Part shown: in pieces, positions 1 through 9,684 of the stretch
Layout: the number at the start of each line of letters is the position of its first letter
How positions within the stretch are numbered: the first letter of the stretch is position 1
Source of the DNA: Pseudoxanthomonas sp. Root630
Lineage (GTDB): Bacteria; Pseudomonadota; Gammaproteobacteria; Xanthomonadales; Xanthomonadaceae
DNA: 64,000 nucleotides
Direction: 5' to 3'
Assembly: GCF_001427585.1 (NCBI RefSeq)
Contig: NZ_LMGY01000012.1
Span: 619,354 to 683,353 of the forward strand
Translations under genes and position numbers: made by a program
The notes under the pieces: model-generated
Told to the model about the DNA's origin: nothing
What the model saw: the letters and a program-made list of their open reading frames with translations, nothing else
Database searches by the model: none

Positions 1-3000
1 ATTGGCCTTGAAGTAGCGCGTGGCGTCTTCCGACGCGTCGGCGACGGCGTTCAACTGGTCGAGGTTCACCGCGTCGGTGCCCTCCGTGCCCGCGGCGACG
101 TTGGTGACCTGGCGCTCGCTGCCCACATCGCCCACCGAGACCGTGTTGTCGCGGTCGGCCGTCGAGTTGGCGCCCAGCGCCACGCTGTTGTCGCCCAGCG
201 CCGTGCTGTAGAAACCGACCGCGGTGCTGTTGTCGCCGCTGGCCCAGGACTCCGCGCCCAGCGCAGTGGCATAGTCGCCGGGTGCGTAGGAGAAGAAGCC
301 CACGGCGGTGCTCTCGAGCCCCGATGCTTCCGACAGGCTGCCTGCGGCCAGGCTGTAATCGCCGGCAGCGATCGCACCAGAGCCGAAGGCGGCGGCACTG
401 AAGCCGCTGGCCTGCGTATACACGAGCAGACCGAAGCCGGGGATCAGGTCCGCCGGTCCGCCGACCGCCACGCTGTAGTCGCCGGTGGCGCCGCTGGCGT
501 GGCCGAAGCTGGACGCATACGAACCGGTGGCGGTGCTGCCGTAGCCGAACGCCGAGCTGGCCTCGCCGCTCGCTTCGCTGAGCACGCCGAACGATGCACT
601 GCCCAGTCCCGACGCCAGGCTGCCCGAACCCACGGCCGTGGCACCCAGGCCGGAGGCCACCGTGTTGACGGTGATCGGGTTGCCGCCGGCATCGAACGCC
701 TCCACCTGGCCACCGATGGCGATGCTGGATTCGCCGCTGGCTTCCGCGCTGCTGCCGGTGGCGACGCTGTTGCTCCCGGTGGCGGTGGCATTGAAGCCGG
801 TGGCCGTCGCACCATCCGCCAGCGCGAACGCACCCGAACCGGTCGAGGTCGCGCCGACGCCGTCGGCGAACGCCGCGGAGCCGGAGGCGGTCGCGTAGTC
901 GCCGTTGGCCACCGCATCGTCGCTGCCGTCTTCCTCGCCATTGGCCTTGAAGTAGCGCGTGGCGTTCTCTGACGCTTCGGCGACGGCGTCCAACTGGTCG
1001 AGGTTCACCGCGTCGGTACCTTCGGTACCGGCGGCGACGTTGGTGATCTGTCGTTCGCTGCCGGCGCTGCCGACGGACACGGTGTCCTCACGATCAGCGA
1101 CGGAATCGCCGCCGATGGCGACGCTGTTGTCGGCTTCGGCGGTGGCGAGGTTGCCCAGCGCGACGGAATTGAAGCCCGGCGTGTAGGCGCCACCGCCCAC
1201 CGCGACCGAATAGTCGCCCGAGGCTTCGGTCGGGATGAATCCGAAGAAGGCACCGCCGACCGCCACGCTGTTGTCGCCGCTGGCGACAGCGTTGGAGCCC
1301 AGTGCCGTGCTGTCGTAGTTGCTGGCGACCGCCCCGAAGCCCAGGGCCGTAGCGCTGTTGCCACTGGCCTCCGCGCCGTAGCCGAAGGCGGAGGCCCCGA
1401 AGTTGGATGCGCTGCTGTAGCCGCCGACGGCGGTCGCGGCATCATCGGAAGCATCGCTGCGGAAGCCGACCGCGGTCGCCTGGATACCCGATGCGCTGGC
1501 TTCGGTGCCGAGCGCGGACGCGTAGGCGCCGGATGCATTCGCGCCTGCGCCCGCCGCCGTCGCACCCACTTCGCCGGCGACGGCGCCCGCACCGACCGCG
1601 GTGGCGTCGTCCGCCGTGGCTTCGGTACTCGCATAGACCGGATTGCCGTCCTCGTCGAGCAGCGGATCGCCGTTCTCGTCCAACAACTGGCGTTGCCCGC
1701 CGACGGCGACGGCACCCGCACCGCCGGCTTGCGCACCGGCACCATTGGCCACGCTGTTCGCACCGGTGGCGGTGGCATTGAAGCCGGTCGCGGTGGCGCT
1801 ATTCGCGAGCGCGAAGGCGCCGGAGCCGGTCGCGGTCGCGCCGATGCCGTCCGCGAGTGCGGCAGAGCCGGACGCGGTGGCGTAGTCGCCGTTGGCGACC
1901 GCATCGTCGCTGCCGTCGCCTTCACCGTTGGCCTTGAAGTAGCGCGTGGCGTCTTCCGACGCGTCGGCGACGGCGTTCAACTGGTCGAGGTTCACCGCGT
2001 CGGTGCCCTCCGTGCCCGCGGCGACGACGGACACCGTGTCTTCGCGGTCGGCAATCGAATCGCCACCGAGGGCCACGCTGTTGTCGGCGATCGCCGAAGC
2101 CAGGTTGCCGATGGCCGTCGCGTTGGTGCCCGGTGCCCACGCGCCGCCACCGACGGCGGTGGAGAAATCGCCGGACGCTTCGGTCGGCAGGAAGCCGAAC
2201 AGGGAACCACCCACCGCGACGCTGTTGTAACCGGTCGCGATCGAACCTGAGCCCAGCGCGGTACTGTCGCCGCCGCTGGCATCGGCGGCGTAACCGAGCG
2301 CCGTATCGAAGGCGCCCGAGGCGTTCGCGAATCCGCCGATCGCCACCGTCGCGATGCCGGTCGCACTGCTGGTATGGCCCACGGCGAGCGCTTGCGTGCC
2401 CGACGCCGAAGACGCGCTACCGAACGCGCCGGCATAGGCGCCGGTAGCGTTGCTCCCGGTGCCCACGGCACTGGCGCCCGCGCCCGTCGCGTTGGCCAGG
2501 GTGCCGACGGCGGTCGCGTTGGCGCCGGCCGCGTTGCTCTGGCTGCCCAGCGCGGTCGCGCCCTGCGCGCTGGCACTGCTGTCGTAGCCGACCGCGGTCG
2601 CATTCACGCCGGTGGCTTCCGCCAGCCCGCCGACCGCGGTGGCGCCGCTCTTGTTCGCGATGCTCTTGTAGCCCACGGCGACTGCGTGGCGGCCGGAGGC
2701 ATCGACGCCGTCGCCGCACGACACCGCGTTCTCGCCCGGACGGCCATCCTTGATCGGATTTCCGCGCGCATCCACACAGTAGGCGGGGCCCGTCCCGATC
2801 TGCGGCTTGTCGTTCTGCTGCTGGCCTTTCTGCTTGTCATGGGCCAGCGCGGCGCCGAATGGCGCGCCTGCGAACAGTGCCGCGACCAGTAGCGTGATGC
2901 CCAGGCGCGCACGCACGCGGGCGCCCGACGTCATCACGCCATGCGCGCGGCGCGCGAACTCGGATGCCACCACCAGCATGCCGAGGGAGGGGTTCCACAC

Positions 3001-3021
3001 CTTGCTGTAAATCCTGTTCAT
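1..3021 (-). CDS. Trimeric autotransporter adhesin, YadA-like head (C-terminus outside window)
   Basis: The frame is open from an ATG at 3021 to position 1 (1007 codons, no stop), so the stalk end and membrane anchor lie beyond the window. The start MNRIYSKVWN...GMLVVASEFARR is the extended signal peptide region typical of type V secreted adhesins; cleavage is likely after ALA near residue 60. The rest is built from roughly 14-residue YadA-head units of the form GxxAxAxGxxSxAxG (for example TAVGYDSSASAQG). Head blocks are separated by neck-like units containing NVAAGTEGTDAVNLDQL followed by a short ATRYFKANGE linker. Trimeric adhesins of this class mediate attachment, autoaggregation or biofilm formation; the target is unknown. 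Internal near-identical blocks (see repeat entries) make this gene prone to recombination and assembly error. Confidence 0.9.
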   Translation of the reverse strand, partial: MNRIYSKVWNPSLGMLVVASEFARRAHGVMTSGARVRARLGITLLVAALFAGAPFGAALAHDKQKGQQQNDKPQIGTGPAYCVDARGNPIKDGRPGENAVSCGDGVDASGRHAVAVGYKSIANKSGATAVGGLAEATGVNATAVGYDSSASAQGATALGSQSNAAGANATAVGTLANATGAGASAVGTGSNATGAYAGAFGSASSASGTQALAVGHTSSATGIATVAIGGFANASGAFDTALGYAADASGGDSTALGSGSIATGYNSVAVGGSLFGFLPTEASGDFSTAVGGGAWAPGTNATAIGNLASAIADNSVALGGDSIADREDTVSVVAAGTEGTDAVNLDQLNAVADASEDATRYFKANGEGDGSDDAVANGDYATASGSAALADGIGATATGSGAFALANSATATGFNATATGANSVANGAGAQAGGAGAVAVGGQRQLLDENGDPLLDEDGNPVYASTEATADDATAVGAGAVAGEVGATAAGAGANASGAYASALGTEASASGIQATAVGFRSDASDDAATAVGGYSSASNFGASAFGYGAEASGNSATALGFGAVASNYDSTALGSNAVASGDNSVAVGGAFFGFIPTEASGDYSVAVGGGAYTPGFNSVALGNLATAEADNSVAIGGDSVADREDTVSVGSAGSERQITNVAAGTEGTDAVNLDQLDAVAEASENATRYFKANGEEDGSDDAVANGDYATASGSAAFADGVGATSTGSGAFALADGATATGFNATATGSNSVATGSSAEASGESSIAIGGQVEAFDAGGNPITVNTVASGLGATAVGSGSLASGLGSASFGVLSEASGEASSAFGYGSTATGSYASSFGHASGATGDYSVAVGGPADLIPGFGLLVYTQASGFSAAAFGSGAIAAGDYSLAAGSLSEASGLESTAVGFFSYAPGDYATALGAESWASGDNSTAVGFYSTALGDNSVALGANSTADRDNTVSVGDVGSERQVTNVAAGTEGTDAVNLDQLNAVADASEDATRYFKAN
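2..100 (-). repeat. 99-bp exact repeat, copy 2 (neck/linker of adhesin)
   Basis: Identical to 1928-2026. In this copy the neck continues upstream with the full SVGDVGSERQVTN segment, which is missing next to copy 1. Confidence 0.85.
1928..2026 (-). repeat. 99-bp exact repeat, copy 1 (neck/linker of adhesin)
   Basis: This 99-bp stretch encodes the adhesin neck and linker (VAAGTEG...DQLNAVADASEDATRYFKAN) and is identical base for base to 2-100, exactly 1926 bp (642 codons) away. A third, diverged copy starts at about 942. Identity at synonymous sites suggests recent gene conversion or duplication. Confidence 0.85.
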
Positions 3022-3622
3022 GGATCACGTCCTTCATCTGTGTTTTCGGGGGAATACGACAGCACCCATGCCGGTGCGGCATGGGGGTCAAGGCGGACTA
3101 CGTCAGGGGCACGGACAACACGGCACGCGACAGGGGACGCGCACGGCCGTGTCGCACGGAGCGGAAGAAACGAAAGGGAAAGATGCGTTGAAGTCGGAAC
3201 GGCAGGCGTACGAGCGCCACCTGATTCGCGAAGAGCGCGACGATGCCGCATCGCGCCGGGAAAGACGTGCAAGTGGATCCGTGAAACAAGATTTCGCGAC
3301 AGCGAAAGATTCCCGCATTCCCCATCCCCTCATCCCGAGATGACACCAAAACACTCCGTGTGGTCGAACACTACAACCGCGTTGTGCAATTTGCGAGAGA
3401 TTTGCTACGTTCGTCGAACCGCGATGAAACCGCTTAAAACAAGGCGTTAATGCCATGTGTAGGGCGCGTGCAGAAGATGTGTTCTTCGCGTGAAGAGTGT
3501 CGGCGCAGGTAAACAGGGGTACGTGCACGATGCGCTTGAAAGGGAAGTCGCAAGTCGTTGAGTAAGCACGTTGTAAACGGGTTACCCAGTTCGTTCATCC
3601 TTGTAGACATGGAGCAGGTCAA
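3022..3622. other. Intergenic region between divergent adhesin and protease genes
   Basis: 601 bp without a convincing gene; short ORFs here lack coding character. It must hold the divergent promoters for the adhesin (minus) and the protease (plus). The only structures noted are a small hairpin at 3292-3307 (TTTCGC, 4-nt loop, GCGAAA) and somewhat AT-richer sequence from 3340 to 3600. No operator could be assigned. Confidence 0.6.
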
Positions 3623-5422
3623 GTGAATCCACATTCTTCTTTCCGCAATTCGCGTCGTCGTCCCCTGGTTGCTGCACTCGCCGCAATCGTCGCGCTGGGC
3701 GCCTTCGCCGGCCATGCAGTCGCGGGCGATGTCAGCACCGCCGGACTGCGCGATGGCGAAACCTATGATCGTTTCATCGTGAAGTACCGCGATGGCAGTA
3801 CCGCGCGCGCAAACAGCGCGACGTTGCAGCGTTCGCTGCTCGGCGCCGTCTCGCGCGCCGCGCTCGGTCCCGCGAACGGCAAGGCCGTGGGCGCGGCGAA
3901 GCTGCGCCGCCTCGGCATCGGCGCCGAGCTGGTGCAGACGTCACGCAAGCTGGACCGCGTGGAAGCGGAAAGCCTGCTGCGCCAGCTGGCGACGGATCCC
4001 GAGGTCGAGTTCGTCGAAGTGGATGCGCGCCGTTACGCGCGCCTGGTGCCGAACGACACCTACTACAACCAGTACCAGTGGCATTTCAAGGATCCGGTCG
4101 GCGGCATCAACCTGCCGGCGGCATGGGACAACGCGACCGGCGCGGGCGTGGTGGTGGCGGTGCTCGATACGGGCATCACGACGCACAGCGACCTCGATGC
4201 GAACATCCTTCCCGGCTACGACTTCATCAGCGACACGTTCGTTTCCCGCGACGGCGACGGCCGCGACGCCAACCCGCGCGACGAGGGCGATTGGAACCCG
4301 GTGGCCGGCGAGTGCTATACGGGCTCGCCGGTGCAGGACAGCAGTTGGCACGGCACGCACGTGGCCGGCACGGTGGCCGAGGTGACCAACAACGCGAAGG
4401 GCATGGCAGGCGGTGCGTTCAACGCGAAAGTCGTGCCCGCACGCGTGCTGGGGCGCTGCGGCGGCTACACCTCCGATATCTCCGATGCGGTGATCTGGGC
4501 GTCCGGCGGCACGGTGGCCGGCGTCCCCGCCAATGCCAACCCCGCGGAAGTGATCAACCTGAGCCTGGGCGGTTCCGGCGCGTGCAGTGCGGTGGAGCAG
4601 AACGCGTTCAACATCGCCATCGCCAATGGCAGCACGGTGGTGGTGGCGGCAGGCAACGACGCCGGCAATGTCAGCGGCTACTCGCCGGGCAACTGCGCGG
4701 GCGTGATCACCGTCGGCGCCACGCGGATCACCGGTGGTATCACGTCGTACTCCAACTACGGTACGCGGATCGACATCTCCGCACCGGGCGGTGGGGGCGG
4801 CGTGGACGGCAATCCGGGGGGTTACGTGTGGTCCACCGGCAACGCCGGCACCACGGTGCCTACGACCGAGACGTACTTCGGCATGGGCGGCACCTCGATG
4901 TCGGCGCCGCACGTCGCCGCCGTGGTCGCCCTGATGCAGAGCGTCGCCGAGACGCCCCTGACGCCGGCGCAAGTCCTGGCCACGCTGAAGTCGACGGCAC
5001 GACCCTTCCCGGTGGCGCCGCCGGCGAACCGTCCGATCGGCGCGGGCATCGTCAATGCCGCGGCGGCGGTACAGGCCGTCATCGGCGGCGGCGAGCCGCC
5101 CACGGCGACGCCGTTGACCAACAACGTGGCGGTCGGCGGCAATACCGGGGCCAAGGACGCGGTCGTGCAGTACGCGCTGGTGGTACCGGCAGGCGCGACG
5201 AACCTGTCGTTCATCAGTTACGGCGGCACCGGCAACGCCGATGTGTACGTCAAGTTCGGCAGCGCCGCGACCGCGACGAACTACGACCTGCGTTCGGCGC
5301 GACCCGGCAACAACGAGGTGGTCAACATCGCCGCACCGCAGGCGGGCACCTACTACGTATCGCTGGTGGGCAAGACGAAGTTCGCCAACGTCAGCGTACG
5401 CGGGAGCTTCGCCTCACCCTGA
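3623..5422 (+). CDS. Secreted S8 family serine protease with PPC domain
   Basis: 599-residue subtilase precursor. A GTG start at 3623 is preceded by GGAGCAGG at 3611. Residues 1-35 form a long Arg-rich signal peptide (cleavage likely after HAVAG). An I9-type propeptide covers about 45-140. The catalytic domain shows Asp182 (VAVLDTGI), His243 (WHGTHVAGT), the oxyanion Asn345 (AAGNDAGN) and Ser425 (GGTSMSAPH). Residues 490-599 form a pre-peptidase C-terminal (PPC) domain, normally removed during maturation. This architecture is common in extracellular proteases of Xanthomonas and Stenotrophomonas, which leave by the type II secretion system encoded immediately downstream; that this enzyme is a substrate is an inference from position and signal peptide. 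Confidence 0.95.
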   Translation: MNPHSSFRNSRRRPLVAALAAIVALGAFAGHAVAGDVSTAGLRDGETYDRFIVKYRDGSTARANSATLQRSLLGAVSRAALGPANGKAVGAAKLRRLGIGAELVQTSRKLDRVEAESLLRQLATDPEVEFVEVDARRYARLVPNDTYYNQYQWHFKDPVGGINLPAAWDNATGAGVVVAVLDTGITTHSDLDANILPGYDFISDTFVSRDGDGRDANPRDEGDWNPVAGECYTGSPVQDSSWHGTHVAGTVAEVTNNAKGMAGGAFNAKVVPARVLGRCGGYTSDISDAVIWASGGTVAGVPANANPAEVINLSLGGSGACSAVEQNAFNIAIANGSTVVVAAGNDAGNVSGYSPGNCAGVITVGATRITGGITSYSNYGTRIDISAPGGGGGVDGNPGGYVWSTGNAGTTVPTTETYFGMGGTSMSAPHVAAVVALMQSVAETPLTPAQVLATLKSTARPFPVAPPANRPIGAGIVNAAAAVQAVIGGGEPPTATPLTNNVAVGGNTGAKDAVVQYALVVPAGATNLSFISYGGTGNADVYVKFGSAATATNYDLRSARPGNNEVVNIAAPQAGTYYVSLVGKTKFANVSVRGSFASP

Positions 5423-5543
5423 CGGCCGGCGATGCGGCGCGATGGCCCCGTGCACCGGGGCCATCCGCTCCGGCACGTGGCGCGCATGACGTTGGCCGGG
5501 TGAATGCGGTAAGTTGGTGCATTCTCCGTGGCCCCCGTCCTGC

Positions 5544-6758
5544 ATGCCGCTCTACCGCTACAAGGCCTTGAATGCGCATGGCGAAATGCTGGAAGGCCAG
5601 ATGGAGGCCGCCAGCGACGCCGAAGTGGTGTCGCGCCTTCAGGAGCAGGGACATCTGCCGGTGGAGGCCGCGCTCGCCGTTGCGGGCGCCGGCCGCAGTT
5701 GGGCGCAACTGTGGCGGCCGAATGCGTTCGCCGGCGACCGGCTGGTGCAGTTCACCCTGCAGCTGGCGACGCTGCTGGGCGCAGGGCAACCGCTGGATCG
5801 CGCGCTGGGCATCCTGCTCGACCTGCCCGAAGACGAGAAGGCGCGCCGCGTGATCGCCGACATCCGCGACAGCGTGCGCAGCGGTGCGCCCCTGTCGGCC
5901 GCGCTGGAGCGGCAGCACGGCATCTTCTCGCGGCTCTACGTCAACATGGTGCGCGCCGGCGAGGCCGGCGGCAGCCTGCACGAAACACTGCAGCGCCTGG
6001 GCGACTACCTGGAGCGCACCCGTGCGCTGAAGGGGCGCGTGATCAATGCGCTGGTCTATCCGGCGATCCTGCTGGTGGTGGTGGGCCTGGCGCTGTTGTT
6101 CCTGCTGGGCTACGTGGTGCCGCAGTTCGCGGTGATGTACGAAAGCCTGGACGTCACCCTGCCGTGGTTCACGCGCGGCGTGCTGTGGATCGGCAGCTTC
6201 GTGCGCGATTTCTGGTTCGTGCTGATCGCCGTGCCGGCGTTCGCGCTGCTGTGGTTCGATCGCCGCCGCCGCGACCCTGCGTTCCGCGCCCGGCTGGATG
6301 CCTGGTTGCTCGGCCGTCCGCTCGCGGGTCCGCTGCTGGCCCGGCTGGAGACGGCCCGCCTGGCCCGCACGCTGGGCACGCTGTTGAAGAACGGCGTGCC
6401 GCTGCTGACGGCGCTGGGCATCGCCCGCAACGTGCTGGGCAACCGTGCCTTGGCCGCCGACGTCGATGCCGCGGCCGACGATGTGAAGAACGGCCATGGC
6501 CTGTCCGCCTCGCTGGGCAAGGGCAAGCGTTTTCCCCGCCTGGCGCTGCAGATGATCCAGGTGGGCGAGGAGTCGGGCGCCCTGGACAGCATGCTGCTGA
6601 AGACGGCCGAGACCTTCGAGCAGGAAACCGCTCAGGTGCTGGACCGTATGCTGGCCGCCCTGGTCCCCGCCATCACCCTGATCCTGGCCGCGGTGGTGGG
6701 TGTCGTCATCATCGCCGTGCTGGTCCCTCTGTACGATCTGACCGGCGCCATCAACTGA
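5544..6758 (+). CDS. gspF: Type II secretion inner-membrane platform protein GspF
   Basis: 404 residues from the ATG at 5544 (MPLYRYKALNA, the standard GspF/PilC start); the frame extends ten codons further upstream without reason to start there. Two T2SF domains are seen, each ending in membrane segments: about 165-195, 215-232 and the C-terminal ALVPAITLILAAVVGVVIIA. GspF is the polytopic platform protein linking the secretion ATPase to pseudopilus assembly. It is the first gene of the cluster here; gspE, which precedes it in Xanthomonas xps, is not in front of it. Confidence 0.95.
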   Translation: MPLYRYKALNAHGEMLEGQMEAASDAEVVSRLQEQGHLPVEAALAVAGAGRSWAQLWRPNAFAGDRLVQFTLQLATLLGAGQPLDRALGILLDLPEDEKARRVIADIRDSVRSGAPLSAALERQHGIFSRLYVNMVRAGEAGGSLHETLQRLGDYLERTRALKGRVINALVYPAILLVVVGLALLFLLGYVVPQFAVMYESLDVTLPWFTRGVLWIGSFVRDFWFVLIAVPAFALLWFDRRRRDPAFRARLDAWLLGRPLAGPLLARLETARLARTLGTLLKNGVPLLTALGIARNVLGNRALAADVDAAADDVKNGHGLSASLGKGKRFPRLALQMIQVGEESGALDSMLLKTAETFEQETAQVLDRMLAALVPAITLILAAVVGVVIIAVLVPLYDLTGAIN

Positions 6759-6780
6759 GTACACCGGAGAGCCCGAGACC

Positions 6781-7215
6781 ATGTCCCGCACGCGTTCCAA
6801 TCCCGCCTTCCGTTCCCTCCGCTCGCAGCAGGGTTTCAGCCTGCTGGAGATCATCATCGTGCTGGTGCTGATCGGCGGCATCCTGGTCCTCGTCGGCAGC
6901 CGCGTGATGGGCGGCGCGGACAGCGGCAAGGTGAAGCTGGCGCAGTCGCAGCTGCAGACGCTCTCCGGCAAGATCGAGACCTACCAGCTCGATACCGGCA
7001 GCTATCCCGCGCAACTCTCCGACCTGGTCGCGCAGCCCGGCAACGCGACCGGCTGGCTGGGTCCGTATGCGAAGGAGAGCGAACTGAAGGATCCGTGGAA
7101 GAACGCCATCGAGTACCGGATCCCCGGCGAATCGCAGCGCTTCGACCTGATCAGCCTCGGTGCCGACGGCAAGGCCGGCGGCGACAGTGTGAACGCCGAC
7201 ATCAAGAACGAGTAA
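6781..7215 (+). CDS. gspG: Major pseudopilin GspG
   Basis: 144 residues, 22 bp after gspF. Prepilin peptidase site QQG18/F19-SLLE with the conserved Glu at +5 (E23), then a hydrophobic helix. The C-terminal part has the GspG pattern SYPAQLSDLV...GPYAKESELKDPWKN..Y..P, with the calcium-site region DLISLGADGKAGG. It forms the shaft of the periplasmic pseudopilus that pushes substrates through the secretin. Confidence 0.96.
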   Translation: MSRTRSNPAFRSLRSQQGFSLLEIIIVLVLIGGILVLVGSRVMGGADSGKVKLAQSQLQTLSGKIETYQLDTGSYPAQLSDLVAQPGNATGWLGPYAKESELKDPWKNAIEYRIPGESQRFDLISLGADGKAGGDSVNADIKNE

Positions 7216-7233
7216 CCACGCGCGCCCGCCGCC

Positions 7234-7743
7234 ATGGCTGACTGCGTCCCGCCCCCGCGTTCGTTCGCGTGCGCCGCCATGGGGCGCGCATCGCAGGCGG
7301 GCTTTACGCTGCTCGAAACGCTGCTGGTGCTCGCGCTGATGGCCGCCGCGGCCTTGCTGGCGGCGATGGCATTCACCGGCGGCCTCGAAGGCATCAAGCT
7401 GCGTTCCGAATCCAAGGAGATCGCGGCGCAGCTGCGCTACACCCGCGCGCGCGCGATCGCCACCGGCCAGGCGCAGCGCTTCCGCATCGATCCGCGCGGC
7501 CATCGCTGGGAAGCCGCCGGCGACCACCGCGGCCGCATCGATCCGGCGCTGGCGGTGAGCTTCACCGGTGCACGGCAAGCGCAGGCGCGTGCCGGCGAAG
7601 GCGCGATCCTGTTCTTCCCCGATGGCGGCGCCACCGGTGGCCGCGTGACGCTGACAGCGGAACGCGCGGCGTGGAGCGTCGATGTCGCCTGGCTCACCGG
7701 CGAAGTGCGGGTGTCGCGCGAGACGGTCGGAGTGGCGCAGTGA
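7234..7743 (+). CDS. gspH: Minor pseudopilin GspH
   Basis: 169 residues from ATG 7234. A second in-frame ATG at 7279 (MGRASQAG/FTLLE) gives a leader length closer to other pseudopilins and may be the real start; neither has a clear ribosome binding site. Cleavage after G23 with Glu at +5. Residues after the helix fit the GspH/FimT fold. Minor pseudopilin near the pseudopilus tip. The stop overlaps the gspI start (GTGA). Confidence 0.88.
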   Translation: MADCVPPPRSFACAAMGRASQAGFTLLETLLVLALMAAAALLAAMAFTGGLEGIKLRSESKEIAAQLRYTRARAIATGQAQRFRIDPRGHRWEAAGDHRGRIDPALAVSFTGARQAQARAGEGAILFFPDGGATGGRVTLTAERAAWSVDVAWLTGEVRVSRETVGVAQ

Positions 7744-8171
7744 AGTCGCCGTCGTCCGCCAGCCAACGCGGTTTCACCCTGCTCGAAGTGCTCGTCGCGT
7801 TCGCGCTGCTGGCCCTGGCGCTGACGCTGGTGCTCGGCGCGCTGTCCGGCGCGGCGCGGCAGGTGCGTCAGTCGGCCGACAGCAGTCGCGCCACCTTGCA
7901 TGCGCAGTCGCTGCTGGCGCAGCTTGGTTCCGGCGAGGCGCTGCAGCCCGGACAGCGCGAAGGCGACTTCGATCGCGGACGTTACCAGTGGACGCTGGAG
8001 GTGTCGCCGTTCGCCGATCCGCTCGCATCGCGTGCGCAGCTCGATCCAGGCGCGCCGCAACTCCTCGACGTCCGCCTGCTCGTGCGATGGGGGTCGGAAC
8101 GCGGGCAATCGCTGCAGTGGCGCACGTTGCGGTTGGCACCGCGCGACATCAACCAGGCGGCGCCGCCATGA
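7740..8171 (+). CDS. gspI: Minor pseudopilin GspI
   Basis: 143 residues from a GTG at 7740 that overlaps the gspH stop (GTGA), implying translational coupling. The leader SASQRG/FTLLEVLVAFALLALAL has the prepilin peptidase site after G11 and Glu at +5. Short C-terminal domain typical of GspI. With GspJ and GspK it forms the tip complex of the pseudopilus. The stop overlaps the gspJ start (ATGA). Confidence 0.93.
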   Translation: MKSPSSASQRGFTLLEVLVAFALLALALTLVLGALSGAARQVRQSADSSRATLHAQSLLAQLGSGEALQPGQREGDFDRGRYQWTLEVSPFADPLASRAQLDPGAPQLLDVRLLVRWGSERGQSLQWRTLRLAPRDINQAAPP

Positions 8172-8836
8172 CGCGCCGGCAGGGCGGGTTCACGCTGATC
8201 GAGGTGCTGGTCGCGCTGGTACTGATGGCGGCCGGTCTCGCGCTGGCCTTCGCCATGCTGCGTTCGTCCACCGCGGTCGCGGCACGCGGCGAAGACATGG
8301 CGCAGGCAAGCGAGCGCATGCGCGCGGTGCACGGCTATCTGCGCGCGCGGCTCACGTCGGCCCAGCCCATCGTGTTCGCCACCGACCGCGGCACGCTGCG
8401 GCAGGCGCGCTTCATCGGCACGCCGCAGCGCATGCGGTTCGTGACCGACCTCCCGGACTACCTGGGCCACGGCGGCCCCTATCTGCATGACGTGGTGGCC
8501 GACGGCGAAGGGCGCCTGCTCGTCGGTTTTTCGGTGGCGCAGCCGGAGGCGTCGCTGGACGATCTCGAGCAGCGCGCCGCCGCGCAGCGCCCCGAGCGCC
8601 TGGTCGATGGCCTGCGCGCGGTGCGCTTCCACTACCGGGGCCTGGATGCGGACAACCGCCTGGGTCCGTGGCAGGACCGCTGGGAAACCTCCGAGATGCT
8701 GCCGTTGCAGGTGAAGGTGGAAGTGGAAGCGGTGCGCGGTGGTCGCTGGCCGGACCTCGTCGTCACGCTCACGCGCAGCGAAGGCGGTGCCGGTGGCGGC
8801 CTGCTGCCGGGCGGCTCGAATCCGGTGCTGCCATGA
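8168..8836 (+). CDS. gspJ: Minor pseudopilin GspJ
   Basis: 222 residues from ATG 8168, overlapping the gspI stop. Short leader [12 protein letters not shown] with cleavage after G7, then a hydrophobic helix. Length and the C-terminal [20 protein letters not shown] region match GspJ. Tip subunit of the pseudopilus; its stop overlaps the gspK start (ATGA). Confidence 0.94.
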   Translation: MTRRQGGFTLIEVLVALVLMAAGLALAFAMLRSSTAVAARGEDMAQASERMRAVHGYLRARLTSAQPIVFATDRGTLRQARFIGTPQRMRFVTDLPDYLGHGGPYLHDVVADGEGRLLVGFSVAQPEASLDDLEQRAAAQRPERLVDGLRAVRFHYRGLDADNRLGPWQDRWETSEMLPLQVKVEVEAVRGGRWPDLVVTLTRSEGGAGGGLLPGGSNPVLP

Positions 8837-9684
8837 AGCGCCAACGCGGTGCCGCCCTGTTGCTGGTGCTGTGGCTGGTGGCGCTGCTCACGGCGCTGGT
8901 CGGCGCATTCGCGTTGACCGCGCGGATGGAGGCCATGCAGGGACGCGTCGGAAGCCGCGGTGCGGTCGCGCAGGAGGTCGCCCGCGCCGGGCTCGAGTAC
9001 GCACTCGTCCGCGTGGCCGATCGCAACCCGCAGACGCACTGGCAGCCGAACGGGAGACCGTATGCCTGGACTTTCGATGGCAACGCGGTCGAAGTCCGCA
9101 TCATCGACGAGACCGGCAAGGTCGATCTCAACCAGGCCGATGCGGGCTTGCTGTCGCGCCTGATGCAGGCGCTGGGCGAACCCCCCGATATCAGCGATGC
9201 ACTGGCCGGTGCGCTCGTGGACTGGCGCGATACGGACAACCTCAGCCAGCCTTCGGGCGGCGCAGAGGATGACGATTACGCTTCCGAAGGCCGCGACTAC
9301 GGTGCGAAGGACGCGCCGTTCGAGACGGTGGCCGAAGTCGAGCAGGTGCTGGGCATGACGCCGGCGCTGTACGCGCGGCTGGCACCCTTCCTTACGCTGT
9401 ACTCGGGGCGCGGCCAGCCCGACGCGACCTATGCGCAGGGCCCGGTGCTGGTCGCGATGGGCATGGATGCCGCGACGTGGCTGGCGCAGCGCAATGCCAT
9501 GGGTGCGACCGGTGACACCCAACTCGTCGGCACCGGCAGTGGCACGTATAGTATCGAGAGCCGTGCGCGGCTGACCGATGGCCGCGAGGCGTCACTAAGG
9601 ACGGTGGTGCGCGCAGGCGCCAATCCCGTGCCGGGATCGGCCTACACCTTGTTGCGCTGGGAGGAGGGAGCGTCACCACAATGA
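8833..9684 (+). CDS. gspK: Pseudopilus tip protein GspK
   Basis: 283 residues from ATG 8833. The leader [19 protein letters not shown] lacks Glu at +5 (Leu instead), the known hallmark of GspK at the pseudopilus tip. Contains the helix-hairpin region [18 protein letters not shown] and the DWRDTDN segment characteristic of the alpha-domain. The stop overlaps the gspL start by four bases. Confidence 0.95.
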   Translation: MKRQRGAALLLVLWLVALLTALVGAFALTARMEAMQGRVGSRGAVAQEVARAGLEYALVRVADRNPQTHWQPNGRPYAWTFDGNAVEVRIIDETGKVDLNQADAGLLSRLMQALGEPPDISDALAGALVDWRDTDNLSQPSGGAEDDDYASEGRDYGAKDAPFETVAEVEQVLGMTPALYARLAPFLTLYSGRGQPDATYAQGPVLVAMGMDAATWLAQRNAMGATGDTQLVGTGSGTYSIESRARLTDGREASLRTVVRAGANPVPGSAYTLLRWEEGASPQ

